The notes under the pieces were generated by a model. The model was not told the origin of the DNA. It did not search any database and saw only the letters and a program-made list of their open reading frames with translations. Source: Pseudomonadota bacterium (GTDB lineage: Bacteria > Pseudomonadota > Gammaproteobacteria > Burkholderiales > Thiobacillaceae). Taken from it: a DNA stretch of 39,724 bases. The stretch's first letter is position 1. Each line of letters begins with the position of its first letter. This document shows, piece after piece, positions 18,508 to 27,190 of this stretch. The stretch spans positions 1-39,724 of the forward strand of contig JAJZPR010000022.1 in NCBI GenBank assembly GCA_021847835.1, read 5' to 3'. The translations under genes and the position numbers were made by a program.

Positions 18508-18921
18508 TCAGGCGGTGCGCTTCACGCGCACGATCAGGTCGATGCCCACGGTCTCCATGCCCTTGGGCAGTTCGGGCAGGCCTTCGATGCGCACGTCGTC
18601 GGCCTTGATGTCGGTGAGGCGGCCGGAGTCGACTTCGTACAGATGATGGTGCGGCCCGGTGTTGGGGTCGTAGAACACCTTGGACGGGTCCACGATCACT
18701 TCGCGGATCAGACCTTTTTCCAGGAACAGGTTGAGGGTGTTGTACACCGTGGCCTTGGAGGTCTCGGCGTGCCGGTCGTTGACGATGGTCATGACCTGGT
18801 CCGCCGACAGATGCTCCTGACGCGAAAACAGCGCATAGGCGATCTCAATCCGCTGGTGGGTCGGATTGATGTCGTGAGCCCGCAAAAGCTCGGCCATGTT
18901 GTCGCGATTGTATTGGATCAC
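18508..18921 (-). CDS. Fur-family transcriptional regulator, Irr-like
   Basis: This 137-residue Fur-family regulator has the winged-helix segment INPTHQRIEIAYALFSRQEH and TSKATVYNTLNLFLEKGLIRE (the second across the recognition helix), then FYDPNTGPHHHLYEVDSGRL. The triple histidine at 91-93 and the lack of any cysteine resemble Irr-type (haem/iron-responsive) or PerR-like members rather than classical Fur, which usually has CxxC zinc motifs. The start is unsure: GTG at 18921 or ATG at 18897, neither with a binding site; the conserved part begins after the second. It is divergent from hisD. Confidence 0.88.
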   Translation of the reverse strand: MIQYNRDNMAELLRAHDINPTHQRIEIAYALFSRQEHLSADQVMTIVNDRHAETSKATVYNTLNLFLEKGLIREVIVDPSKVFYDPNTGPHHHLYEVDSGRLTDIKADDVRIEGLPELPKGMETVGIDLIVRVKRTA

Positions 18922-18938
18922 GTGTGGGTGACGGATTT

Positions 18939-18958
18939 ATTAACGATTTAATGATAAT
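18939..18958. promoter_or_regulatory. Candidate operator upstream of the Fur-like gene
   Basis: ATTAA-CGAT-TTAAT (18939-18952) is an inverted repeat that runs into ATGATAAT, which resembles Fur-box units (NATWAT). It lies 18 bases from the start of the regulator gene in the only AT-rich part of the divergent gap, so autoregulation is plausible. Inference only. Confidence 0.35.
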
Positions 18959-19053
18959 CCAGGATTTGGACTCTGTCTAATTCCCGGAGCGGATATCGCA
19001 CCCGCCGCATGCCTCGTTGCCTTTCTGCAATAGGGAATGGCCTGGAAATCCCT

Positions 19054-19059
19054 TATAAT
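19054..19059 (+). promoter_or_regulatory. Candidate -10 element for hisD
   Basis: A perfect TATAAT lies 26 bases before the hisD GTG. No good -35 hexamer is found at 16-18 bases, so the promoter may be weak or activator-dependent. Confidence 0.4.
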
Positions 19060-19085
19060 CCATGCTTTAGCACGCATCTCCCATC

Positions 19086-20387
19086 GTGATTTCGATTGCC
19101 CGCCTAGATTCCCGCCAGCCTGACTTCCAGTCCCGGCTGGATACGCTTTTGCAGTTCGATGCCGCCACGGACGCCTCCATCGAGGCGACGGTGGCCGCCA
19201 TCCTGGCCGACGTGAAGGCGCGCGGCGACATTGCGGTGCTGGAATACACCAATAAGTTCGACCGCATGAGCGCGGTTTCCATGGCAGAACTGACCCTGCC
19301 CAAGTCGCGCCTGGACGAGGCCCTGGCTGGTCTCGATCCGGAGCGCCGCCAGGCGCTGGAAGCCGCCGCCGAGCGCGTGCGCATCTATCACGAGAAGCAG
19401 CTGCAGGCGTCCTGGAGCTATACGGAAGCAGACGGCACCCTGCTCGGCCAGCAGGTCACGCCGCTCGACCGCGTGGGCCTGTATGTGCCCGGCGGCAAGG
19501 CGGCCTATCCTTCGTCGGTGCTGATGAACGCGATCCCGGCCAAGGTGGCGGGGGTGGCCGAACTCATCATGGTGGTGCCCACGCCGGGCGGGGAGCAAAA
19601 CGAACTGGTGCTGGCCGCCGCCGCCATTGCCGGCGTGGACAAGGTGTTCACCATTGGCGGCGCACAGGCCGTGGCCGCCATGGCCTACGGCACCGCGAGC
19701 GTGCCGCAGGTGGACAAGATCGTCGGCCCCGGCAACGCCTACGTGGCGGAAGCCAAGCGCCGCGTGTTCGGCACCGTGGGCATCGACATGATCGCCGGGC
19801 CGTCCGAGATTTTGGTGATCTGCGACGGCAAGACCAACCCGGACTGGATTGCCATGGACCTGTTTTCCCAGGCCGAGCACGACGAACTGGCGCAGTCCAT
19901 CCTGCTCACGCCCGATGCCGCGTTTGCCGACCAGGTCGAAGCTTCGATCAGGAAACTGGTGGGCGAAATGCCGCGCAACGAGGTGATCACCACGTCCATT
20001 TCCAATCGCGGCGCCATCATCCTCACGCGCGACCTCGACGAGGCGGCGGAAATCAGCAACCGCATCGCGCCCGAGCACCTGGAGCTGTCGGTGGATGATC
20101 CGCTGGCGATGTCGAAGAAAATCCGCCATGCCGGCGCCATCTTCATGGGCCGCAATACCTGCGAGGCGCTGGGCGACTACTGCGCCGGCCCCAACCATGT
20201 GCTGCCGACCTCGCGCACCGCGCGTTTCTCCTCGCCGCTCGGGGTGTACGACTTCCAGAAGCGCTCCAGCCTGATCATGGTGTCGGAAGCCGGCGCGCAG
20301 ACCCTGGGCCGCATCGCCGCCACGCTGGCTTATGGCGAGGGCCTGCAGGCGCACGCCCGTTCGGCCGAGTATCGACTGCACCGCTAG
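19086..20387 (+). CDS. hisD: Histidinol dehydrogenase
   Basis: HisD catalyses the last two oxidations of histidine synthesis, histidinol to histidine, with NAD+. The 433-residue protein has the expected [74 protein letters not shown] and [16 protein letters not shown] blocks, which hold the zinc and substrate ligands. Translation starts at GTG 19086, matching the beginning of homologues. It is the first gene of the his cluster here; hisG, normally just upstream in relatives, is absent. hisC follows after 9 bases. Confidence 0.97.
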   Translation: MISIARLDSRQPDFQSRLDTLLQFDAATDASIEATVAAILADVKARGDIAVLEYTNKFDRMSAVSMAELTLPKSRLDEALAGLDPERRQALEAAAERVRIYHEKQLQASWSYTEADGTLLGQQVTPLDRVGLYVPGGKAAYPSSVLMNAIPAKVAGVAELIMVVPTPGGEQNELVLAAAAIAGVDKVFTIGGAQAVAAMAYGTASVPQVDKIVGPGNAYVAEAKRRVFGTVGIDMIAGPSEILVICDGKTNPDWIAMDLFSQAEHDELAQSILLTPDAAFADQVEASIRKLVGEMPRNEVITTSISNRGAIILTRDLDEAAEISNRIAPEHLELSVDDPLAMSKKIRHAGAIFMGRNTCEALGDYCAGPNHVLPTSRTARFSSPLGVYDFQKRSSLIMVSEAGAQTLGRIAATLAYGEGLQAHARSAEYRLHR

Positions 20388-20396
20388 GGGAACAGA

Positions 20397-21458
20397 TTGA
20401 GCCGCTACTGGAGTGAAGTGGTGCGGGGGCTGAGCCCTTACGTCCCCGGCGAGCAGCCCAAGCTGGCCAACCTCGTCAAGCTCAACACCAACGAGAACCC
20501 CTACGGGCCCAGCCCCAGGGTGCTGGAGGCTTTGCGCGCCGAAGCCGCGGACAGCCTGCGCCTGTACCCCGACCCCAATTCCGACCGGCTGCGCGAGGCC
20601 ATCGCCGCCTTCCACGGCGTCGAGGCCAATCACGTCTTCGTCGGCAACGGCTCGGACGAAGTGCTGGCGCATGCTTTCCTTGCGCTGCTCAAGCACGATG
20701 CGCCCATCCTGTTCCCGGACGTCACTTACAGCTTCTATCCGGTGTATTGCGGGCTGTACGGCATCGAATACCAGGAAGTCCCGCTGACCGATTCGTTCGA
20801 GATCCGGGTCGAGGATTACTTCGTGCCCAACGGCGGCATCATTTTCCCCAATCCCAATGCGCCCACCGCGCGCCTCCTGGCCCTGGGCGAGATCGAGCGC
20901 CTGCTGGAAAAAAACAGCGACTCGGTGGTGGTGGTGGACGAGGCTTACATCGACTTCGGCGGCGAATCCGCAGTGGGTCTCATCAAGAAATATCCGCAGC
21001 TGCTGGTCGTGCATACGCTGTCCAAGTCGCACTCGCTGGCTGGCCTGCGCGTGGGCTACGCCATCGGCCAGGCCGAGCTGATCCAGGCGCTCACGCGGGT
21101 GAAGGACAGCTTCAATTCCTATCCGCTCGATCGCTTCGCCCAGGCCGGTGCGGTGGCGAGCATGCAGGACCGCGAATACTTCGATCAAACCCGGCACAAG
21201 GTCGTGGCCACGCGCGAGCGCCTGGTCTCGGATCTGGCGGCCCTGGGCTTCGAGGTGCTGCCTTCGGCGGCGAATTTCGTGTTCGCCCGCCATCCGCAAA
21301 AGGACGGCGCGGAGCTGGCGGCGAGCCTGCGAAGCCGCAGCATCATCGTGCGCCATTTCAAGAAGCCGGCACGCATCGCGCCCTTCCTGCGCATCACCGT
21401 GGGCACGGACGAGCAGTGCGCTGCCTTGGTGAACGCATTGAAAACCATCCTGGCCTGA
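20397..21458 (+). CDS. hisC: Histidinol-phosphate aminotransferase
   Basis: HisC is a PLP enzyme that converts imidazole-acetol phosphate and glutamate to histidinol phosphate. The 353-residue protein shows [13 protein letters not shown] at the N terminus, [29 protein letters not shown] and the PLP lysine in [18 protein letters not shown]. The start is TTG at 20397 with AGGGGA upstream. It follows hisD by 9 bases. It may also accept aromatic substrates, as some homologues do. A single arm of a CAGGGGT-type repeat follows before hisB. Confidence 0.95.
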   Translation: MSRYWSEVVRGLSPYVPGEQPKLANLVKLNTNENPYGPSPRVLEALRAEAADSLRLYPDPNSDRLREAIAAFHGVEANHVFVGNGSDEVLAHAFLALLKHDAPILFPDVTYSFYPVYCGLYGIEYQEVPLTDSFEIRVEDYFVPNGGIIFPNPNAPTARLLALGEIERLLEKNSDSVVVVDEAYIDFGGESAVGLIKKYPQLLVVHTLSKSHSLAGLRVGYAIGQAELIQALTRVKDSFNSYPLDRFAQAGAVASMQDREYFDQTRHKVVATRERLVSDLAALGFEVLPSAANFVFARHPQKDGAELAASLRSRSIIVRHFKKPARIAPFLRITVGTDEQCAALVNALKTILA

Positions 21459-21478
21459 TAGAATCAAATCTGGTTTTT

Positions 21479-21499
21479 TCTGACCCCTGAATCCTGACC
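21479..21499. repeat. Single arm of CAGGGGT-type repeat
   Basis: The words TGACCCCTGAATCCTGACC match the right arm of the 8882-8999 element. No complementary left arm is present, so this is a solo or decayed copy. It ends four bases before the hisB ATG and replaces a Shine-Dalgarno sequence. Confidence 0.6.
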
Positions 21500-21502
21500 A
21501 TC

Positions 21503-22090
21503 ATGCGCAGCGCAGAAGTCACCCGCAACACCCTGGAAACCCGGATCACGGCCAGGCTCAACCTGGACGGCACCGGCAAGGGCACGCTCGACACCGGGGT
21601 GCCGTTCTTCGACCACATGCTCGATCAGATCGCGCGCCACGGCCTGATCGACCTCGATATCCAGGCCAAGGGTGATTTGCACATCGACGCGCACCACACC
21701 GTCGAGGACGTCGGCATCACCCTCGGCCAGGCCTTCGCCAAGGCAGTGGGCGACAAGAAGGGCATCCGCCGCTACGGCCACGCCTACGTGCCGCTGGACG
21801 AGGCGCTGTCGCGCGTGGTGGTCGACCTCTCGGGCCGCCCCGGACTGGAATATCACGTCGACTACACGCGCGCGCGCATTGGCGAGTTCGATGTCGACCT
21901 CCTGCTGGAATTCTTCCGCGGTTTCGTCAACCATGCCGCGGTGACGCTGCACATCGACAACCTGCGCGGCATCAACGCCCACCACCAGGCCGAGACCATC
22001 TTCAAGGCCTTCGGCCGCGCCCTGCGCATGGCGGTGGAAACCGATGAACGCATGGGCGGGCAGATGCCGAGCACGAAGGGCAGCCTGTGA
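21503..22090 (+). CDS. hisB: Imidazoleglycerol-phosphate dehydratase
   Basis: HisB dehydrates imidazole-glycerol phosphate to imidazole-acetol phosphate, the sixth step. The 195-residue protein is the monofunctional form without an N-terminal phosphatase domain. The metal-binding histidine pairs are in [11 protein letters not shown] and [36 protein letters not shown] and [10 protein letters not shown] are also typical. The stop codon overlaps the hisH GTG. Histidinol phosphatase must therefore be encoded elsewhere. Confidence 0.97.
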   Translation: MRSAEVTRNTLETRITARLNLDGTGKGTLDTGVPFFDHMLDQIARHGLIDLDIQAKGDLHIDAHHTVEDVGITLGQAFAKAVGDKKGIRRYGHAYVPLDEALSRVVVDLSGRPGLEYHVDYTRARIGEFDVDLLLEFFRGFVNHAAVTLHIDNLRGINAHHQAETIFKAFGRALRMAVETDERMGGQMPSTKGSL

Positions 22091-22779
22091 GCAATCTGGA
22101 TATTGCCGTGATCGACTACGGCATGGGCAATCTGCGTTCGGTGGACAAGGCGCTGGAATACGTGTCGCCCAACGCCACGGTGAAAGTGACGGCCGATGCG
22201 GACGAGATTCTCTCGGCCGATCGCGTGGTCTTCCCTGGCCAGGGCGCGGCGCGCGACTGCATGCGCGAGATCGATGCGCGTGGCTTGCGCGAAGTCATCA
22301 AGGAGGCCGCGCAGACCAAGCCTTTCCTGGGCATCTGCATGGGCTTGCAGGTGCTGTTCGAGCACAGCGAGGAGGGCGACACGCCCTGCCTCGGCATCTT
22401 CCAGGGCGAAGTCTTGCGCTTTCCCAGGGAAGCCATGTTTGATGACAAGGGTGAAAAGCTCAAGGTCCCGCACATGGGCTGGAACAACGTGCACCAGGCC
22501 ATGGCGCACCCCTTGTGGGCCGGCATCGAGGACGGCAGCCGCTTCTATTATGTGCACAGCTATTTCGTGCAGCCGACCACGCCCGAGAGTGTGGCCGGTT
22601 TTTCGCATTACCCGTTCCCGTTCACCTCGGCGGTGGCCTCGGGTAATATCTTCGCTGTGCAATTCCATCCCGAGAAAAGCGCCCAGGCGGGACTGACCCT
22701 GCTGGGCAATTTCATCACCTGGGATCCTTTCAACGCTCGACAGTCGGCCTGCGACATGGCCGGGAGCACCTGCGCTTAA
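22087..22779 (+). CDS. hisH: Imidazole glycerol phosphate synthase, HisH subunit
   Basis: HisH is the glutaminase that supplies ammonia to HisF. The triad is visible: the nucleophile in GICMGLQ (about residue 83) and the His-Glu pair in QFHPEKS (about 199-201). [11 protein letters not shown] opens the protein and HMGWNNV is present. The GTG at 22087 overlaps the hisB stop codon. At 230 residues it is longer than usual, because about 17 residues ([18 protein letters not shown]) extend past the normal end at GNFITW. Confidence 0.96.
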   Translation: MSNLDIAVIDYGMGNLRSVDKALEYVSPNATVKVTADADEILSADRVVFPGQGAARDCMREIDARGLREVIKEAAQTKPFLGICMGLQVLFEHSEEGDTPCLGIFQGEVLRFPREAMFDDKGEKLKVPHMGWNNVHQAMAHPLWAGIEDGSRFYYVHSYFVQPTTPESVAGFSHYPFPFTSAVASGNIFAVQFHPEKSAQAGLTLLGNFITWDPFNARQSACDMAGSTCA

Positions 22780-22796
22780 AAGCTTCGAACCGCATC

Positions 22797-23552
22797 ATGC
22801 TGATTATTCCTGCCATCGATCTCAAGGACGGACACTGCGTCCGTCTCGAACAGGGCGAAATGGACCGCGCCACCGTGTTTTCCGAGGATCCGGCCGCCAT
22901 GGCGCGCCACTGGGTGAAGCAGGGCGCGCGCCGCCTGCATCTCGTGGATCTCAACGGCGCCTTCGCCGGCAAACCGGTGAACGAGGCCGCGATCAAGGCC
23001 ATCGTCGCGGAAATGGGCGACGAAATCCCCGTGCAGCTCGGCGGCGGCATCCGCGACCTCGATACCATCGAGCGCTATCTCGACGATGGCATCCGCTACG
23101 TCATCATCGGCACCGCGGCGGTGAAAACCCCCGGTTTCCTGCACGAGGCCTGCGACGCCTTTCCCGGCCACATCATCGTCGGGCTGGATGCCAAGGACGG
23201 CAAGGTGGCGGTGGACGGCTGGTCCCGACTAACCGATCACGATGTCGTCGACCTCGCCCAGCGCTTCCAGGACTATGGCGTGGAAGCGGTGATCTACACC
23301 GACATCGGCCGCGACGGCATGCTGACCGGCGTCAATATCGAAGCCACGGTCAAGCTGGCCCAGGCCCTGCACATCCCCGTCATCGCCAGCGGTGGCATCA
23401 CCAACCTGGATGATGTGAGGAATCTTTCCGCGGTCGCCGCCGAAGGCATCATGGGGGCCATCACCGGGCGTGCCATCTACCAGGGCACGCTCGATTTCGC
23501 CGCTGCGCAGAAGCTGGCCGACGAGCTGGCCGGGAAAGTGTACGGGGAATAA
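22797..23552 (+). CDS. hisA: ProFAR isomerase HisA
   Basis: HisA isomerises ProFAR to PRFAR in the fourth step of the pathway. It is a (beta/alpha)8 barrel of 251 residues with [15 protein letters not shown] at the start (catalytic Asp at position 8), [10 protein letters not shown], and [14 protein letters not shown] carrying the second Asp; [10 protein letters not shown] is the phosphate-binding loop. The ATG lies 17 bases after hisH. The stop codon overlaps the hisF start (TAATG). Confidence 0.97.
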   Translation: MLIIPAIDLKDGHCVRLEQGEMDRATVFSEDPAAMARHWVKQGARRLHLVDLNGAFAGKPVNEAAIKAIVAEMGDEIPVQLGGGIRDLDTIERYLDDGIRYVIIGTAAVKTPGFLHEACDAFPGHIIVGLDAKDGKVAVDGWSRLTDHDVVDLAQRFQDYGVEAVIYTDIGRDGMLTGVNIEATVKLAQALHIPVIASGGITNLDDVRNLSAVAAEGIMGAITGRAIYQGTLDFAAAQKLADELAGKVYGE

Positions 23553-24310
23553 TGCTCGCCAAACGCATCATTCCCTGCCTGGACGTGACCGCCGGGCGCG
23601 TGGTCAAAGGCGTCAACTTCGTCGAACTGAAGGATGCCGGCGACCCGGTCGAGATCGCCAGGCGCTACAACGACGCCGGCGCGGATGAGCTGACTTTTCT
23701 TGACATCACCGCGAGTTCCGACGAGCGCGACATCATTCTTCACATCATCGAAGCCGTGGCCGAGCAGGTGTTCATCCCCCTGACCGTGGGCGGCGGCGTG
23801 CGCAAGGTCGATGACATCCGCCGCCTCTTGAACGCAGGCGCCGACAAGGTCAGCATCAACACTTCCGCGGTGACCCATCCCGAACTGGTGGCGGAAGCCT
23901 CGGGCTATTTCGGCTCGCAGTGCATCGTGGTCGCCATCGACGCCAAGCGCGCGGGCGATCACTGGGAAGTCTTCACCCACGGCGGCCGCAAGCCGACCGG
24001 GCTTGATGCCGTGGAATGGGCGAAAAAAATGGAAAGCCTGGGTGCCGGCGAACTGCTGCTGACTTCCATGGACCGCGACGGCACCAAGAGCGGCTTCGAC
24101 CTCGAACTCACGCGCAGCATTTCCGATGCGGTCGATATTCCCATCATCGCCAGCGGCGGCGTCGGCAACTTGCAGCATCTGGTCGACGGCGTGAAGATAG
24201 GCCATGCCGATGCCGTGCTGGCGGCCAGCATCTTCCACTTCGGCGAACACACCGTGGACGAGGCCAAGCGCTACATGAAGCAGCATGGCATCGAGGTTCG
24301 CTTGCCGTGA
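23552..24310 (+). CDS. hisF: Imidazole glycerol phosphate synthase, HisF subunit
   Basis: HisF is the cyclase partner of HisH; it makes imidazole-glycerol phosphate and AICAR from PRFAR. The 252-residue (beta/alpha)8 barrel has [17 protein letters not shown] with the catalytic Asp at 11, [38 protein letters not shown] with the second Asp, and [11 protein letters not shown]. The start overlaps the hisA stop by one base. A CACAGAG-type repeat follows, between hisF and hisI. Confidence 0.97.
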   Translation: MLAKRIIPCLDVTAGRVVKGVNFVELKDAGDPVEIARRYNDAGADELTFLDITASSDERDIILHIIEAVAEQVFIPLTVGGGVRKVDDIRRLLNAGADKVSINTSAVTHPELVAEASGYFGSQCIVVAIDAKRAGDHWEVFTHGGRKPTGLDAVEWAKKMESLGAGELLLTSMDRDGTKSGFDLELTRSISDAVDIPIIASGGVGNLQHLVDGVKIGHADAVLAASIFHFGEHTVDEAKRYMKQHGIEVRLP

Positions 24311-24332
24311 ATGCTAAAACCATGAAAAGACA

Positions 24333-24413
24333 AGCCACAGAGAACACGGAGCACACAGAGAAAAAACCATTGCTACGCGGCTCTCCTCTGTGTTTCTCTG
24401 TGTCCTCTGTGTT
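24333..24413. repeat. CACAGAG-type inverted repeat, copy 3
   Basis: The left arm (24334-24362) reads as CACAGAGAACACGGAGCACA and so on; the right arm (24381-24411) is the complementary CTCTGTG series. The centre is about 18 bases. It fills the hisF-hisI gap and ends 15 bases before the hisI ATG. Confidence 0.8.
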
Positions 24414-24427
24414 AAAAGGTTTTTTTG

Positions 24428-24814
24428 ATGTCTAACTGGCTCGACGAAATCCATTGGGACGAAAAAGGCCTGGCGCCGGCCATTGCCCAGGATGCGGCGA
24501 GCGGGCGTATCCTGATGGTGGCCTGGATGAACCGCGAGTCGCTGGCGCAAACCGCCGAAAAGGGCGAGGCGGTGTACTGGTCGCGTTCCAGAAACAAGCT
24601 GTGGCACAAGGGCGAGGAGTCCGGCCACGTGCAGAAAGTGCGCGAAATCCGCCTCGACTGCGACGAGGACGTGATCGTGCTGCAGGTGGAACAGCAGGGC
24701 GGAATTGCCTGCCACACCGGGCGGGAAAGCTGTTTTTATCGCGTGCTGAAAGACGGCGCGTGGCAGGCGGTGGATCCCGTGCTGAAAGACCCGAGCGAGA
24801 TTTACAGGAAATGA
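24428..24814 (+). CDS. hisI: Phosphoribosyl-AMP cyclohydrolase
   Basis: HisI opens the adenine ring of phosphoribosyl-AMP in the third step. The 128-residue single-domain protein has [30 protein letters not shown], the metal-binding [14 protein letters not shown] and [15 protein letters not shown] with the zinc cysteines. An ATG at 24428 follows a TTG in the same frame; the ATG is preferred. AAGG lies 7-8 bases upstream, just after the repeat. It overlaps hisE by four bases, with HisE encoded separately as is normal in betaproteobacteria. Confidence 0.96.
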   Translation: MSNWLDEIHWDEKGLAPAIAQDAASGRILMVAWMNRESLAQTAEKGEAVYWSRSRNKLWHKGEESGHVQKVREIRLDCDEDVIVLQVEQQGGIACHTGRESCFYRVLKDGAWQAVDPVLKDPSEIYRK

Positions 24815-25128
24815 GCGAAGACATTCTCAAACGCCTGAGCGAGACGCTGGAAGCGCGCAAATCCGCCGCGCCGGATTCTTCCTACGTCGCCAGGCTGCAC
24901 GCCAAGGGCCTCGACGCCATCCTCAAGAAGATCGGCGAGGAGGCCACCGAGACGGTGATGGCGGCCAAGGACGGTCAGTCCGAAAAGATCATCTACGAGG
25001 TGGCCGATTTGTGGTTTCATACCCTGGTGCTGCTGTCCTACAAGGGTCTGACGGCGCAGGATGTATTGAATGAACTGGCGCGGCGCGAAGGCGTGTCGGG
25101 GATTGAGGAAAAGGCTTCGAGAAAATGA
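24811..25128 (+). CDS. hisE: Phosphoribosyl-ATP pyrophosphatase
   Basis: HisE removes pyrophosphate from phosphoribosyl-ATP in the second step. The 105-residue all-helical protein has [20 protein letters not shown], then [11 protein letters not shown] and [14 protein letters not shown], the acidic metal-binding face of the MazG-like fold. The ATG overlaps the hisI stop codon and the stop overlaps the hinT start codon, so the three genes are translationally coupled. The reaction releases pyrophosphate into the pool used by the enzymes encoded upstream. Confidence 0.96.
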   Translation: MSEDILKRLSETLEARKSAAPDSSYVARLHAKGLDAILKKIGEEATETVMAAKDGQSEKIIYEVADLWFHTLVLLSYKGLTAQDVLNELARREGVSGIEEKASRK

Positions 25129-25454
25129 GCGACTGCATTTTCTGCAAGATCATCGCGGGCCAGATTCCCTCGCGCAAGGTGTACGAGGATGACGATGTCC
25201 TGGCTTTTCATGACATCCATCCGTTTGCGCGGGTGCATTTCATGATCATTCCCAAAAAGCACATCGCTTCGCTGGCCGATGCCGGCCCGGAAGACCAGGC
25301 CATTCTGGGTAAAATATTGTTATTGGCGCCGAAACTGGCGCAGGAACAGGGGCTGGAGGGCGGCTTCAAAACGCTCGTCAACACCGGCCGTGGCGGCGGG
25401 CAGGAAGTGTTTCACCTGCACGTACACGTATTCGGCGGCGGACCGGCTGCCTGA
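25125..25454 (+). CDS. hinT: HIT-family purine nucleoside phosphoramidase
   Basis: This 109-residue HIT protein hydrolyses AMP-linked phosphoramidates in vitro; its cellular role is uncertain. It opens with [20 protein letters not shown] and ends with the catalytic triad [10 protein letters not shown]. The ATG overlaps the hisE stop codon. Its position between hisE and tatA is a conserved betaproteobacterial arrangement. Confidence 0.95.
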   Translation: MSDCIFCKIIAGQIPSRKVYEDDDVLAFHDIHPFARVHFMIIPKKHIASLADAGPEDQAILGKILLLAPKLAQEQGLEGGFKTLVNTGRGGGQEVFHLHVHVFGGGPAA

Positions 25455-25477
25455 TTGATTATTTCTAGGAGACAGAC

Positions 25478-25708
25478 ATGGGTAGTTTCAGCATTTGGCA
25501 TTGGCTGGTCGTTCTGGCGATCGTGCTGCTGGTGTTCGGCACCAAGAAGCTGCGCAACATCGGCACCGACCTGGGCGGCGCGGTCAAGGGCTTCAAGGAT
25601 GCGGTGAAGGACGAAAACGCCAAGCTCGCCGACAAGAGCGAAAAGAGCGAAAAGAGCGAGAGCGGCACCACCATCGACGCCGAGGTGAAGGACAAGCAGC
25701 AAAGCTGA
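25478..25708 (+). CDS. tatA: Twin-arginine translocase subunit TatA
   Basis: TatA is the pore-forming component of the Tat system that exports folded proteins. The 76-residue protein has an N-terminal membrane helix ([17 protein letters not shown], residues 5-21), the amphipathic [20 protein letters not shown], and a charged, flexible tail rich in Lys and Glu. AGGAGA lies upstream of the ATG. A CAAGATG-type repeat separates it from tatB. Confidence 0.96.
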   Translation: MGSFSIWHWLVVLAIVLLVFGTKKLRNIGTDLGGAVKGFKDAVKDENAKLADKSEKSEKSESGTTIDAEVKDKQQS

Positions 25709-25772
25709 GATTCAAGTTGCAAGCGGCAAGTGACAAGGGATTTCCTTGTAACTTGTATCTCGCACCTGATAC
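25709..25772. repeat. CAAGATG-type inverted repeat, copy 2
   Basis: The left arm (25711-25738) contains CAAGTTG, CAAGCGG, CAAGTGA and CAAGGGA. The right arm (25742-25760) starts with TTCCTTGTAACTTGTA and then becomes irregular. There is almost no loop. The element fills the whole tatA-tatB gap, with the tatB ATG directly after it. Confidence 0.78.
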
Positions 25773-26198
25773 ATGTTCGACATCGGTTTCACCGAGCTTC
25801 TCGTCATCGGCGTTGTGGCCCTGCTGGTCGTGGGGCCGGAACGCCTGCCCAAGGTCGCGCGCACGGCCGGGCATTTGTTCGGCCGCTTCCAGCGTTATGT
25901 GTCCGGCGTCAAAGCCGATATCGGCCGCGAAATGGAACTGGAGGAACTGCGCAAGGCAGGCCAGAGTTTCAAGGAGTCGGTCGAGGAGGCTGCGCGCGGC
26001 GTGGAATCCGGGGTGCAGGAAGCCGAGTACACCATGCGCGACGAAGTCGTGAACCCGGTCGAGGAGGCGGCCAAATCGGTATCGCAGCCCGACTTGTTTG
26101 ACGATCCTGCGAAGAAAGAGGCTGCAAAGCAGGCTGAAGCTTCTTCTTCCGACGAACCAGCGGGCCAAACTGGCAGCACGCCGGATTCCAAGGCATGA
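25773..26198 (+). CDS. tatB: Twin-arginine translocase subunit TatB
   Basis: TatB forms the Tat receptor with TatC. It starts MFDIGFTELLVIGVVALLVVG with a membrane helix at about 5-21, then PERLPKVARTAG and an amphipathic helix. The C-terminal ~70 residues are acidic and disordered, ending in a Ser/Ala-rich tail. The length is 141. There is no Shine-Dalgarno sequence, because the repeat reaches the start codon. The stop overlaps the tatC ATG. Confidence 0.95.
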   Translation: MFDIGFTELLVIGVVALLVVGPERLPKVARTAGHLFGRFQRYVSGVKADIGREMELEELRKAGQSFKESVEEAARGVESGVQEAEYTMRDEVVNPVEEAAKSVSQPDLFDDPAKKEAAKQAEASSSDEPAGQTGSTPDSKA

Positions 26199-27037
26199 GC
26201 GACGCACCGGACACGCAGGAAAGCTTCATTTCCCACCTGGTCGAACTGCGCGATCGCCTGATCCGCGCGGTGGCCGCGGTCGTGCTGGTGTTCATCGCGC
26301 TTTTCCCGTGGGCCAATGATCTCTACACCCTGCTGGCCCAGCCCCTGATCGCCAAGCTGCCGCAGGGCAGCCAGATGATCGCCACCGGCGTGGCCTCGAC
26401 CTTCTTCATCCCGGTCAAGGTGGCGATGATGAGCGCCTTCCTCATCGCGCTGCCCTTTGTGCTCTACCAGATGTGGGCCTTCATCGCGCCGGGACTGTAT
26501 CAGCACGAACGCAAGCTGGCGCTGCCGCTGCTGGTGGCAAGCGTGCTGCTGTTCTTCGTCGGCATGGCCTTCGCCTATTTCCTGGTGTTTCCGGTGGTGT
26601 TCGGCTTCCTGGCCGGAGCGACGCCGGAGGGCGTGAATTTCGCACCCGACATCGGCGCCTACCTGGATTTCGTGATGACCCTGTTCATCGCCTTCGGCGT
26701 GACCTTCGAGGTGCCGGTGGTGGTGATCCTGCTGGTGCTGACCAACATGGTGTCGGTGCAGAAACTGCGCGAGGCGCGCCCCTATGTGATTGTCGGCGCC
26801 TTCGTCATCGGCGCCATCTTCACCCCGCCGGACGTGATTTCCCAGATCATGCTGGCCATTCCGCTATGGCTGCTGTACGAGCTGGGCATCGTCCTGGCCG
26901 GCTTCCTGCGCAAGGTCAAGCCGGCGGAGGCGCCGCAGGATGCATCCGGCGATTACCAGCCCATGTCGGACGCGGAAATGGATGCCGAACTCGATGCGAT
27001 CGAGTCCGAAAACAAGTCCGCCCGTTCCGACAACTGA
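26195..27037 (+). CDS. tatC: Twin-arginine translocase subunit TatC
   Basis: TatC is the integral membrane receptor for twin-arginine signal peptides. The 280-residue protein has six hydrophobic helices. The conserved cytoplasmic N-terminal SHLVELRDRLIRA and YQMWAFIAPGLYQHERK (with the functional Glu) are present, as is GAIFTPPDVISQIMLAIPLW. The ~40-residue C-terminal tail is acidic. The ATG overlaps the tatB stop codon, so TatB and TatC are probably made in fixed proportion. Confidence 0.97.
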   Translation: MSDAPDTQESFISHLVELRDRLIRAVAAVVLVFIALFPWANDLYTLLAQPLIAKLPQGSQMIATGVASTFFIPVKVAMMSAFLIALPFVLYQMWAFIAPGLYQHERKLALPLLVASVLLFFVGMAFAYFLVFPVVFGFLAGATPEGVNFAPDIGAYLDFVMTLFIAFGVTFEVPVVVILLVLTNMVSVQKLREARPYVIVGAFVIGAIFTPPDVISQIMLAIPLWLLYELGIVLAGFLRKVKPAEAPQDASGDYQPMSDAEMDAELDAIESENKSARSDN

Positions 27038-27070
27038 AACGCTCCATTTTTGGGCTATAACACCCAGTAC

Positions 27071-27085
27071 GCACATTAACGGTGC
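27071..27085. promoter_or_regulatory. Candidate NtrC-binding site upstream of amt
   Basis: GCAC-N7-GTGC (GCAC 27071-27074, GTGC 27082-27085) matches the dyad spacing of the enterobacterial NtrC consensus. It lies about 85-90 bases before the expected sigma-54 start point. No second full site is seen. Confidence 0.45.
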
Positions 27086-27139
27086 ATGACCGGGCATGTG
27101 CCTGTCGAGTGCACCAGAAAAATCAAGAACTTGCGCGCC

Positions 27140-27155
27140 GGGAATGATTGTTGCT
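27140..27155 (+). promoter_or_regulatory. Candidate sigma-54 (-24/-12) promoter of amt
   Basis: GGGAATG-ATTG-TTGCT aligns with the TGGCACG-N4-TTGCW consensus: GG at -24, all five of TTGCW at -12, and the obligatory 10-base spacing between GG and GC. Transcription would begin near 27166, about 25 bases before the preferred amt ATG. Confidence 0.5.
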
Positions 27156-27190
27156 TCCCATGCCCCTGTCACAACTACAGGATGCCCCAA

